The translations under genes and the position numbers were made by a program. Of a stretch of DNA of 64,000 nt, positions 15,871 through 24,120 are shown piece by piece (position 1 is the stretch's first letter; each line of letters begins with the position of its first letter). Below the pieces are notes generated by a model that was not told the origin of the DNA, ran no database searches, and was given only the letters and a program-made list of their open reading frames with translations. The DNA lies in NCBI GenBank assembly GCA_026126305.1, contig JAHCJI010000007.1, forward strand, positions 62,001 to 126,000. Reading direction: 5' to 3'. This DNA comes from Phycisphaeraceae bacterium (lineage in GTDB: Bacteria > Planctomycetota > Phycisphaerae > Phycisphaerales > UBA1924).

Positions 15871-17583
15871 ATGACTCCCGCAAAGAACGTGTCGCTGGCG
15901 CGGGCGCTAGTGCCTTCGCAGTTTGCGAGCCATGGCACCCCATCCACCCGGTCGTTCCAGGCACGCAATCCCGCGACCGGGCAGCCCATCGGCCCGCAGA
16001 TCGAAGTGTCCACACCCCAGGACGCGTGTGCGGCTGCGATGGCGGCGTGGTCGGCCTATCACGGGCTCCTGGACATGGACGCGGACACCCGTGCGACCAT
16101 GCTCGAGACCATTGCCGACGCGATCCACGGATTGGGCGATGATCTTGTCAAACTTGCTGTAGCCGAGACTGGTTTCAGCGCGGTACGGATCGTGGCCGAG
16201 CGAGAGCGATTGATGCTGACGCTGAGGATGTTCGCCGATGTCGTTCGTTCTCGCGCTCTGGTGCGTCCTTCGCTTGATACGGCCGAGCCAAGCCGGCGGC
16301 CATTGCCAAAGCCCGACATGCGCCGGTATCGCCGGGGCATCGGCCCGGTGGTGGTTCTTGGCCCGGCGAATCAGCCCCTGACCGGCGGCGCTCTGGGAGC
16401 CGACGCGGTATCTGCACTGGCCGCGGGTTGTCCGATCATCTGCAAGAGCCACCCCGAGCACCCACTGACCGACGCGATGGTGGCGCGCGTCGCGATGGAG
16501 GCCTGCCGCCATCTGGGGGCCCCGCCCGGCATCGTGACCCTGCTGCACAGCGACGAGGCCGGCCAGGATGAATTGCTGCGGGTGCTGGTGGGCCATCCTT
16601 GCGTGCGCGGGGTGGCGTTGACGGGGTCTCGGGCCAGTGCCGACGCCATCGCGGGCATGGTCTCGACGGCTTCGCCCGGCACGAGGCTCTCGGCGAGCAT
16701 CGGCACGATCAACCCTGTGTTCGTGCTCCCCGGAGCGTTGGAGGCCAACGCCGGGGTGATCGCCGAGCGGCTGTTCCAATCCTGCACGAATGTCGGGGGC
16801 CAGACCTGCACCCGCCCCAGCGTGGTGGTCGTGCAACGCGGCGCGCAGGGCGAGACCTTCTCCCGGCAGTTGGCCTCGCTGTTCGATCAGATGCCCGCCG
16901 CCAAGGTGCGAGGGCCCCGGCTGCGGCGGCGATTCCTCGACGAGGTGGGCCGATGCCTGGACACTGCGGGCGTGCGATTGGAAGGCGGCTCTTTCCATGC
17001 GGGCGAGGTCGAGCCCGGCAAGGCGGCGGTCCTGCCGGGATGTCTCTTGCGTTGCTCGGCGGATACCTTCGCGCGTGAGCCCATACTGCACGAGGAGGTC
17101 TTCGGTCCCTCAATGCTGCTGGTCGTGGCCGACGACCCGACCCAGGTGCTCACGGTGGCCAGTGCCATCGGCGGGGCCCTGACCGGGTCGATCTGGATGG
17201 GACCAACCGATGGCAACGTGGGCCGTCGGCTCTCGACCATCCTGGAACACCGGGTCGGGCGACTGGTGTTCAACGCCACGCCCACGGGGCTTGAGTTGTG
17301 CCCTTCGCTGGTCCATGGCGGGCCATACCCGGCATCGATGGGGGTCGATGGCACCTCCGTCGGGCCCGACTCGGCCGAGCGATGGATGCGGGACGTGTCG
17401 TTCCAGAACGCTCCCGAGGCGGTGCTGCCCAAGGAACTGCGGACGGGCAATCCCCTGGAAATCCCACGCCTGGTCAATGGGGTCCGGGTCGAGCCGGGGA
17501 TCGATGCCAAGGCGTCCGACGGGCCTGCGACCGAGCCCCAAAGCCCCGATGCCCCCGCCAAGGCGGGAACGAAGGCGGCCTAG
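15871..17583 (+). CDS. Aldehyde dehydrogenase superfamily protein (ketoglutarate-semialdehyde/fatty aldehyde type), catalytic Glu replaced
   Basis: 570 residues from ATG 15871. The fold matches NADP-type ALDHs of the alpha-ketoglutaric semialdehyde group: GPVVVLGPANQPLTGGALG in the Rossmann region, AALAAGCPIICKSHPEHPLT-like cofactor strand, VALTGSRASADAI, INPVFVLPGALEAN and the nucleophile Cys in GGQTCTRPSVVVV. The usual base/Glu position before INPVF (consensus AEMSSINPVF) reads SASIGTINPVF, so the Glu is Ser. Either hydrolysis is slow or the protein has another role. A Pro/Ala-rich C-terminal tail of ~40 residues is extra. An in-frame ATG lies upstream at 15790 but is less likely. Confidence 0.8.
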   Translation: MTPAKNVSLARALVPSQFASHGTPSTRSFQARNPATGQPIGPQIEVSTPQDACAAAMAAWSAYHGLLDMDADTRATMLETIADAIHGLGDDLVKLAVAETGFSAVRIVAERERLMLTLRMFADVVRSRALVRPSLDTAEPSRRPLPKPDMRRYRRGIGPVVVLGPANQPLTGGALGADAVSALAAGCPIICKSHPEHPLTDAMVARVAMEACRHLGAPPGIVTLLHSDEAGQDELLRVLVGHPCVRGVALTGSRASADAIAGMVSTASPGTRLSASIGTINPVFVLPGALEANAGVIAERLFQSCTNVGGQTCTRPSVVVVQRGAQGETFSRQLASLFDQMPAAKVRGPRLRRRFLDEVGRCLDTAGVRLEGGSFHAGEVEPGKAAVLPGCLLRCSADTFAREPILHEEVFGPSMLLVVADDPTQVLTVASAIGGALTGSIWMGPTDGNVGRRLSTILEHRVGRLVFNATPTGLELCPSLVHGGPYPASMGVDGTSVGPDSAERWMRDVSFQNAPEAVLPKELRTGNPLEIPRLVNGVRVEPGIDAKASDGPATEPQSPDAPAKAGTKAA

Positions 17584-17628
17584 GAATCGTTCCCGCGTTC
17601 GGGACCGGCAAGCCGATACCGTTGCCGC

Positions 17629-20625
17629 ATGGCATCTCGGGTCACGGATGATGACGGGGGTTCGCTCTCGGTGGTCCTGCGCTGGGTCGCATGGCTGCTG
17701 GCCAGTGCGCTGTGGCTGTTTGTCGCCGCCAGCCTGATTGGCTTTGATACGGGCGATGCGCCGGGCTTTGCCGCCTGGCCCGTCAACGACCCCGCCGCCA
17801 ACTGGATGGGCGCCATCGGGGCCATGGTTGCCTACTGGTCGTACTACACACTCGGGCTGGGCGCGTGGGGCTTCCTGGCCGGCCTTGGACTGCTGATCGT
17901 CCTGCACTTTGGCGGGGCCCGGGTCGATCACCCGCTGGTGCGGCTGCTGGGCGTGGTGGTCATCGCCGTGGCCGCCGCGGGCGTGCAGGCGCTGCTGGCA
18001 CCCGCGACGGCCCAACTGCCCGACCTGCCCGGCGGCGTCGTCGGGTTCGTCGGTTCGGCCTCGCTGCGAGAGCACTTCAACGTGCCCGGCACGCTGCTGT
18101 GGATGCTGGTGGCGGTGGTGATCGGCGTGATCGTGGCGTACGACCGCTGGCTGGTGCCCGCGGGCGCGGGGCTGCTGCACCAGGCGGGCTGGCTTGGCCG
18201 GACGGCCGGCGGCGGGGCGTTGTCGCTGCGTGGCATTCTGGGCGACTTGGGCCTGTGGTTCGCCGCGCTGGGCGAGAGGCTGCGCCCGGTCAAGCGTGTG
18301 CCCGTGCGGGCCAACGACCTGGACGACGACGCGCGGCTGGCGCCCAAGGCCCAGAAGCGCCGCAGGGCCCAGGCTCGCGGCCGGCGGCTCGAGAAGCAGA
18401 TCATCACCGACCTGGGCGACGAGGAAGAAGACCCCAGAGACGAACTGGAACTCGACGAAGCATACGAAGAAGAGCGGGACGAGCCGGAGGACGATTCGCA
18501 GGACGATTCGCAGGATGAATCGGAGGACGAAGCCGGGGCCGACGACGACGAAGATGCAGAGGACGACGACGCGCCCGGCGCTCCCCAGGTGTTCAGCGAG
18601 GAGCGGCTTCGCGAGAAGATCAGCAGGATGCCGGTGCTGTTCGCTCGCGACAACCGCAGCGTGGCGACCGAGGCCGACCTGCGAGACTTGCAGGGCGTGG
18701 AGGTGCAGGGCTACCGCTTCCCCGGGCTCGACCTGCTCGAAGAGCCCGAGGAGGGCTTCAACGACAAGCTCGACGAGCTCGTGCGTGAGGGGGCCGAGGC
18801 CCTCGAGCGGGCGTTGCACCAGTACCGCATCAAGGGCGAGGTGGTGGGCATCGAGAGCGGGCCGGTGATCACCCTCTACGACGTGCGGCTGGCCCCGGGC
18901 ACGAAGGTGAGCCAGGTGAACGCCGTCAGCAGCGACATCGCGCGGGCGCTCAAGGCGGTCAACGTGCGGATCGTCGCCAACCAGGCCGGTCGCGACACGG
19001 TGGGCATCGAGGTGCCCAACCCCACCAAGGAGAAGGTGCGGCTCAAGGAGCTCATGGGCCGCCCCGAGAAGTACCAGGGCATGAAGCTGCCCATGTTCCT
19101 GGGCAAGGACGCCTCGGGCGAGCCGCTCATCGCCGACCTGACCAAGATGCCCCACGTGCTCATCGCCGGCACCACCGGCAGCGGCAAGAGCGTGTGCATG
19201 AACACGATCATCATGTCGTTCCTGTACACGCGCAAGCCCAACGAGCTTCGGCTGGTCCTGGTCGATCCCAAGATGGTGGAGATGAGCCAGTTCAAGGACA
19301 TCCCCCACCTCATGTGCCCGGTGGTCACCGAGATGTCCAAGGCCGCGGCCATCCTGGAGTGGGCCGTCACCAAGATGGACGAGCGCTACGAGCTGCTGGC
19401 CGAGGCCGGCTGCCGCGACATCTCGAGCTACAACGATCTCGATTGGGAAGAGATCAAGGAGCGTCTGGGCTACACCAGCGACGAGCAGGCCGCCCGCGTG
19501 CCGCGCAAGCTGCCGTACATGGTCTTCATCATCGACGAGCTGGCCGATCTGATGATGACCAACAAGGAGGTCGAGGGCGCCATCGTGCGCATCGCCCAGA
19601 AGGCCCGGGCCGTGGGCATCCACCTCATTTTGGCGACGCAGCGGCCCCAGGCCAACGTGGTGACGGGTCTGATCAAGGGCAACATGCCCTGCCGCATCAC
19701 CTTCAAGGTGGCCAGCGGTCTGGACAGCCGGATTATTCTGGATCAGAAGGGCGGGGAGCTGCTGCTGGGCCAGGGCGACATGCTGTTCCTCAGCCCCAGC
19801 AACCACAAGCTGCTGCGCAGCCAGGGCACGCTGGTGGACGACCTGGAGATCCGCCGCGTGGTGAAGTTCGTGCGCGAGGTGGCCAAGCCCAGCTTCGAGC
19901 GGCAGATCATGCAGCTGGGCCAGCCCGAGGGGGCCCTGAGCGACGACGAGCGTCTGCTGCACAGCGCCAACAACAACTCGGCCAGCCTGCGTCGGGCGCT
20001 CAAGGACCCGCTGTTCGACCGCGCGGTCGATATCGTGCTCGAGAGCAAGCGTGGCAGCGTGAGCCTGCTCCAGCGCCGGCTGGCCATCGGCTACACGCGT
20101 GCCAGCCGGTTGATCGACCTGATGGGCATCGCCGGGGTCATCAGCGACCACAAGGGCAGCGTGGCGCGCGACGTGAAGGTGACGGCCGAGGAGTGGTCGG
20201 CGATGAAGGAGCTGGCCGCCCGCGACGCCGCGCGCGATCCCGAGGACAAGGACCTGGAGGGCTTCGACGACGGTCCCTATGGGCTCGACCCGGACGAGGA
20301 TCTCGACGACCCGGCCGAGGAACAGGACGAGGACCTCGACGAAGAAGGGGACGTCGATCTGGACGAGGACCTCGACGACGACAACGAAGAAGACGGTGAA
20401 GAAGGGGACGACGAAGAGGGCGACGAGGAAGACGACGAGGACGACGAGGACGAGGACGAAGACCTGTTCGAGGACGAGGGCGACGGGGACGACGGCGAGG
20501 AAGACGACGAGGAAGTCGAGTTCGACGAGGAAGACGGGGACGACGAGGACGAGGACGACGCCGACGGGCCCCCCTTCGAGCCCGACCCGCCCCGGGCCGC
20601 CGGCCGCCGCCGCAAGGGCCAGTAA
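17629..20625 (+). CDS. ftsK: FtsK/SpoIIIE-type DNA translocase with long acidic tail
   Basis: 998 residues. The first ~190 contain four hydrophobic segments anchoring it at the division site. A linker with strongly acidic stretches (~262-325, e.g. EPEDDSQDDSQDESEDE) follows. The motor has the alpha domain (~385-470), Walker A HVLIAGTTGSGKSVCMNT (~508-525), Walker B YMVFIIDELADLMM and the RPQANVVTGLIKGNMPCRI signature. The winged-helix gamma domain (RLAIGYTRASRLIDLMGIAG) is at ~818-845. After it come ~150 residues, most of them Asp/Glu, ending in a basic RRRKGQ. FtsK usually ends at gamma, so the tail is unusual. It moves chromosomal DNA during division. Confidence 0.95.
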   Translation: MASRVTDDDGGSLSVVLRWVAWLLASALWLFVAASLIGFDTGDAPGFAAWPVNDPAANWMGAIGAMVAYWSYYTLGLGAWGFLAGLGLLIVLHFGGARVDHPLVRLLGVVVIAVAAAGVQALLAPATAQLPDLPGGVVGFVGSASLREHFNVPGTLLWMLVAVVIGVIVAYDRWLVPAGAGLLHQAGWLGRTAGGGALSLRGILGDLGLWFAALGERLRPVKRVPVRANDLDDDARLAPKAQKRRRAQARGRRLEKQIITDLGDEEEDPRDELELDEAYEEERDEPEDDSQDDSQDESEDEAGADDDEDAEDDDAPGAPQVFSEERLREKISRMPVLFARDNRSVATEADLRDLQGVEVQGYRFPGLDLLEEPEEGFNDKLDELVREGAEALERALHQYRIKGEVVGIESGPVITLYDVRLAPGTKVSQVNAVSSDIARALKAVNVRIVANQAGRDTVGIEVPNPTKEKVRLKELMGRPEKYQGMKLPMFLGKDASGEPLIADLTKMPHVLIAGTTGSGKSVCMNTIIMSFLYTRKPNELRLVLVDPKMVEMSQFKDIPHLMCPVVTEMSKAAAILEWAVTKMDERYELLAEAGCRDISSYNDLDWEEIKERLGYTSDEQAARVPRKLPYMVFIIDELADLMMTNKEVEGAIVRIAQKARAVGIHLILATQRPQANVVTGLIKGNMPCRITFKVASGLDSRIILDQKGGELLLGQGDMLFLSPSNHKLLRSQGTLVDDLEIRRVVKFVREVAKPSFERQIMQLGQPEGALSDDERLLHSANNNSASLRRALKDPLFDRAVDIVLESKRGSVSLLQRRLAIGYTRASRLIDLMGIAGVISDHKGSVARDVKVTAEEWSAMKELAARDAARDPEDKDLEGFDDGPYGLDPDEDLDDPAEEQDEDLDEEGDVDLDEDLDDDNEEDGEEGDDEEGDEEDDEDDEDEDEDLFEDEGDGDDGEEDDEEVEFDEEDGDDEDEDDADGPPFEPDPPRAAGRRRKGQ

Positions 20626-20639
20626 CCCCGCCGATCGGT

Positions 20640-20831
20640 GCCGGGCCCGCCACCCCCATCCACCCCCAGCCGCGCCACACCAAACCCCTTCCCCCCCAGC
20701 CGAGAGCCGCCCGCCGAGCGCTTTCCGGACGCTGCGGGGCCATGAGACCGTCTCTATAAGTGATGAAACGGACCGTCCGGAGCATCAAACGGAACGTCCG
20801 GAGCATCAAACGGATGATCTGGAGTGCGCTG
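20640..20831. repeat. Composite repeat element, copy 2
   Basis: Same order as at 6.2-6.7 kb: a C-rich tract (20645-20690), the conserved block (20699-20768, with CGCTTTCCGGACGCTGCGGG and GTCTCTATAA) and then 21-bp units beginning CGGACCGTCCGGAGCATCAA (20769-20831). Only three units are present here against about 17 in copy 1. It follows the ftsK stop by ~15 bp. Confidence 0.88.
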
Positions 20832-20934
20832 TGGACGATCCGAGGCTTCGCCGGGCCGAGCGTTCACGGTGGCCCTGCGGGCGCCGCACCAGCCACCGGC
20901 CGCGGCGGTGCGACCGGACCCCGCAAGCCCGCGG

Positions 20935-21123
20935 CCCTGGGGTGCGGGCTTGCAACGCTCGGCCGCAAGCCCACGGCTCTGGGGTGCGGGCCTGCGGTTC
21001 TGGGGTGTGGTCTTGCAACTCTGGGGTGCGGTCTTGCGGCTCTGGGGTGCGGTCTTGCGGCTCTGGGGTGTAGGCCTGCGGCTCTGGGGTGCGGGCCTGC
21101 GGCTGTGGGGTGCGGGCCTGCGG
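20935..21123. repeat. 21-bp tandem repeat array 3, about 9 units
   Basis: Nine units in phase, the core being CTCTGGGGTGCGGTCTTGCG+G, with one diverged unit at 20956-20976. The unit sequence is unrelated to arrays 1 and 2, but the period is the same. It lies 0.27 kb upstream of cas3. From 21124 to 21393 I see no gene: a G-rich stretch (GGGGGTGCTGG repeats) precedes the cas3 start. Confidence 0.9.
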
Positions 21124-21393
21124 CTGAGAGCCGCAACGCGCAAAACCGGACCTTCCCCCCCGCCTGCGCGTTGCCAGGGGGCAGAACTCGAACAAGGACC
21201 GTCCGCCAGTGCCAGGAAGCCACGGGCCAGAACCGGGGCAGAGGCGGGGCAGCCGGGGGTGCTGGGGGTGCTGGGGGGTGGTGGGGGTGCTTCGCCTTCG
21301 GCGAGTTCGACGGAGCCCCCGCGGCGACGCGGGGGGCAGGGCTGCATCGGCTGGGGTGGACTCCGGCGGATTGCTTTCGTACCCTGTTCGGAT

Positions 21394-24120
21394 ATGGTTG
21401 ACCCACATACAGATAGCGGTTCTCAGATCTTGCCGGCCAACAACTGTGAAGTGAACCTCCTAACAGATGTTCAGTTTGAAATTGTGTTTGAGAGAGCCAC
21501 GAGTGTTACTCCCTTCCCATACCAGCAAGCATTTGCCAGAGAACTCCCAACTCTCGTGCATGTACCAACGGGTCTGGGCAAGACCGCTATGGCTTTCATG
21601 GGGTGGCTGTGGCGGAGGCGTTTTGCGAAGAAGGAGATCAGGGAAGCCACGCCGCGGCGTCTGGTCTACTGCCTGCCGATGCGCGTGCTTGTGGAGCAAA
21701 CTCGCACGAACGCCGTGCAGTGGATCTCATCGCTCAAAGATTCTGGCTTGCCCGTAGATGATGTGCCAGTCCATGTCCTGATGGGCGGCGAAGACGAACC
21801 CGAGTGGGATATCCATCCCGAGCGCGATTCGATCATCATCGGCACGCAGGACATGCTGCTGTCGCGAGCGCTCAACCGCGGGTACGGCGCGAGCCGCGCT
21901 CGGTGGCCCATGCACTTCGGCCTGCTCAACACCGATTGCCTGTGGGTGTTCGATGAGGTGCAACTCATGGGCAGCGGTCTGGCGACGACGGCGCAGCTCG
22001 AGGCCTTCCGCCGGATGTTCGCAGGTTGTGGCGGCCCGCAGGATAGCGGCTGCCACAGCGTGTGGATGTCGGCGACGCTGCGATCGGACTGGCTCAGGAC
22101 GGTGGACTTCAAGGATCGCATCGACGAACAGGGACGCATCGATGGGAAGGTGACGCTGTCGCTATCTGATGAAGATCGCGAGAACGATGATGTCGCGGCA
22201 CGCTGGTACGCCAAGAAGCCGCTGTCGAAGGCGAAGGCCGGGATGGATGAGAAAAACTCGGAGACACTGGCAAAGGAAGTTCGCGATGCCCACAAGCTGG
22301 GTACGCGGACGATCATCGTCGTCAACACCGTGAGGCGGGCGTGCGCACTCTACGACGCCTTGAAGAGGCCGGAAGCGTCGATTGCTGGCAAGAAAAGCAA
22401 GGTGAAGAATGGTGCTGCTCCGGCAGAAGCCGATTCAGGTTCACCGAACGCTTCGCCAGAGCTTGTCCTGCTTCACTCGCGCTTCCGACCGCCGGATCGG
22501 GCCGAGCGCATCAAAGAAGCGTTGGCGCCTGTCGATTCGAACGGTCCCGGCACAATCATCGTGAGCACGCAGGTGATCGAGGCGGGCGTGGATGTGAGCG
22601 CGGCGACGCTGTTCACCGAACTGGCGCCGTGGGCATCGCTGGTGCAGCGGTTTGGGCGGTGCAACCGGCGCGGCGAACTGAATGATGTGGCTTCTGTCCG
22701 CTGGATCGACCTGCCCGCACAGGAGGCCGACGCCGAGAAGGTGCGGTACCCGTACGAACTGGCTGATCTGCGGGCTGCGGCAATCGAACTCGAGAAACTC
22801 AACGATGTCGGGCTTGCCTCGCTCGACAAGCACCGGAACACTCTGAGCGATCAGCAGCAACAGGTTCTGTTCCCGCAACGCCATGCCCATGTCATCCGCC
22901 GCAAGGACCTGCTGGACCTGTTCGACACAACACTCGACCTGGCCGGCAACGACATCGACATCGACCGCTACGTACGCGAGATCGAGGAGACGGACGTTCG
23001 CGTGTTCTGGCGGGACTATGGCGACCCGGGTCCGAAGAAGCAGGGTGCCACACCCAACGATATCAATGGTGAAAGCAGGGCTGGCGGCGTGGCTCGCTCT
23101 GAGCCTGCACCGTTGCGTGACGAACTCTGCCCGGCACCGATAGGCGAGTTCAAGGAGTTCGCCAAGAAGCATTCCGGGCTTGTGTGGCGGTGGAACTTCA
23201 CCGAAGGATCCTGGGAGCGGGCGGACCACGCAAAGATCGCGCCGGGACAGGTGTTGCTTGTCCATGCCGATGCGGGCGGCTACACGAGAAGCGGCGGCTG
23301 GACGCCGGGTTCGGGGGACCGAGTCGAGCCGCTGGAGCGCCCGGAAGCGGGCGCGAGTGACGGGGCAGCATTTGAGGATGATGATTCCTCGCAATCGAGC
23401 CGCTGGCAGACTATTGCCGAGCACACCGAGGATGTCTGCCAAGAGACGGAGGCGCTGCTCTCGGCACTCGGCCTGCCCGATTCCCAATCCACTGCGCTCC
23501 GCCACGCCGCGCGATGGCACGACTGGGGTAAGGCCCACAAGACGTTCCAGCAAGGCGTGGCAGAGGATGGGCGACCGGCCGGATGGGCCCAGTGCCGCAA
23601 CGTGGCCAAGGCCCCCAAGGAATTCTGGCAGCGGTACGAGCGCAGGTACTTCCGTCATGAACTCGCCTCGGCCCTGGCGGTGCTTCAGCGTCCGCACGAA
23701 ACGCTCCGATCGCTCAGCGACGAAGACCTGGACCTTGTGGCCTATCTCGTCGCCGCGCACCACGGGAAGGTGCGTCTGTTGATCCGGTCGATGCCAAACG
23801 AGACGAAGCCTCGCACCGATGCCGGTGTTCCTCAGCCCCAGAAGCGCTTCGCTCGTGGTCTGTGGGATGGAGACACGTTGCCCGGCGTCGATCTCGGCGG
23901 CGGTGTTATGGCACCGGATGTCACGCTCTGGCTCGAACCGATGGAACTCGGCCTGTGCGGATCCGATCCGTTCGTGGGCCAGCCGTCGTGGATCGATCGC
24001 GTCGTGCGGCTGCGTGGCCGCTTGGGACCGTTCCGGCTCGCGTATCTGGAGGCCATCCTGCGCGCGGCGGACAGGCGGGCCAGCGCGGCCGCCACGCAGG
24101 CGGAGGTGAACCATGCCTGA
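21394..24120 (+). CDS. cas3: CRISPR-associated helicase/nuclease Cas3, type I-G, HD domain at the C-terminus
   Basis: 908 residues; ATG 21394 precedes the conserved YQQAFARELPTLVHVPTGLG start of the helicase. Motifs: Walker A VPTGLGKTA (~55-63), DEVQ box in LWVFDEVQLMG (~182-192), SAT in VWMSATLRS (~222), motif V STQVIEAGVDVS, and motif VI QRFGRCNRRG. The HD nuclease follows: EHTEDVC, ARWHDWGKAHKTF (~704-716), FRHELASAL and AAHHGKVR. Helicase-then-HD order is typical of type I-G (I-U). After Cascade binds target DNA, Cas3 nicks and degrades it. The open frame extends upstream through array 3, which I exclude. It overlaps the next gene by 8 bases. Confidence 0.95.
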   Translation: MVDPHTDSGSQILPANNCEVNLLTDVQFEIVFERATSVTPFPYQQAFARELPTLVHVPTGLGKTAMAFMGWLWRRRFAKKEIREATPRRLVYCLPMRVLVEQTRTNAVQWISSLKDSGLPVDDVPVHVLMGGEDEPEWDIHPERDSIIIGTQDMLLSRALNRGYGASRARWPMHFGLLNTDCLWVFDEVQLMGSGLATTAQLEAFRRMFAGCGGPQDSGCHSVWMSATLRSDWLRTVDFKDRIDEQGRIDGKVTLSLSDEDRENDDVAARWYAKKPLSKAKAGMDEKNSETLAKEVRDAHKLGTRTIIVVNTVRRACALYDALKRPEASIAGKKSKVKNGAAPAEADSGSPNASPELVLLHSRFRPPDRAERIKEALAPVDSNGPGTIIVSTQVIEAGVDVSAATLFTELAPWASLVQRFGRCNRRGELNDVASVRWIDLPAQEADAEKVRYPYELADLRAAAIELEKLNDVGLASLDKHRNTLSDQQQQVLFPQRHAHVIRRKDLLDLFDTTLDLAGNDIDIDRYVREIEETDVRVFWRDYGDPGPKKQGATPNDINGESRAGGVARSEPAPLRDELCPAPIGEFKEFAKKHSGLVWRWNFTEGSWERADHAKIAPGQVLLVHADAGGYTRSGGWTPGSGDRVEPLERPEAGASDGAAFEDDDSSQSSRWQTIAEHTEDVCQETEALLSALGLPDSQSTALRHAARWHDWGKAHKTFQQGVAEDGRPAGWAQCRNVAKAPKEFWQRYERRYFRHELASALAVLQRPHETLRSLSDEDLDLVAYLVAAHHGKVRLLIRSMPNETKPRTDAGVPQPQKRFARGLWDGDTLPGVDLGGGVMAPDVTLWLEPMELGLCGSDPFVGQPSWIDRVVRLRGRLGPFRLAYLEAILRAADRRASAAATQAEVNHA

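Noticed and set aside
17110..20151. Long (about 1000-codon) open frame on the minus strand
   Set aside because: It is antisense to ftsK and the aldehyde dehydrogenase-like gene; the composition follows GC-rich codon bias and no domain is visible.
20824..21393. 190-codon upstream extension of cas3
   Set aside because: It runs through 21-bp array 3 and G-rich sequence; the Cas3 homology starts after ATG 21394.
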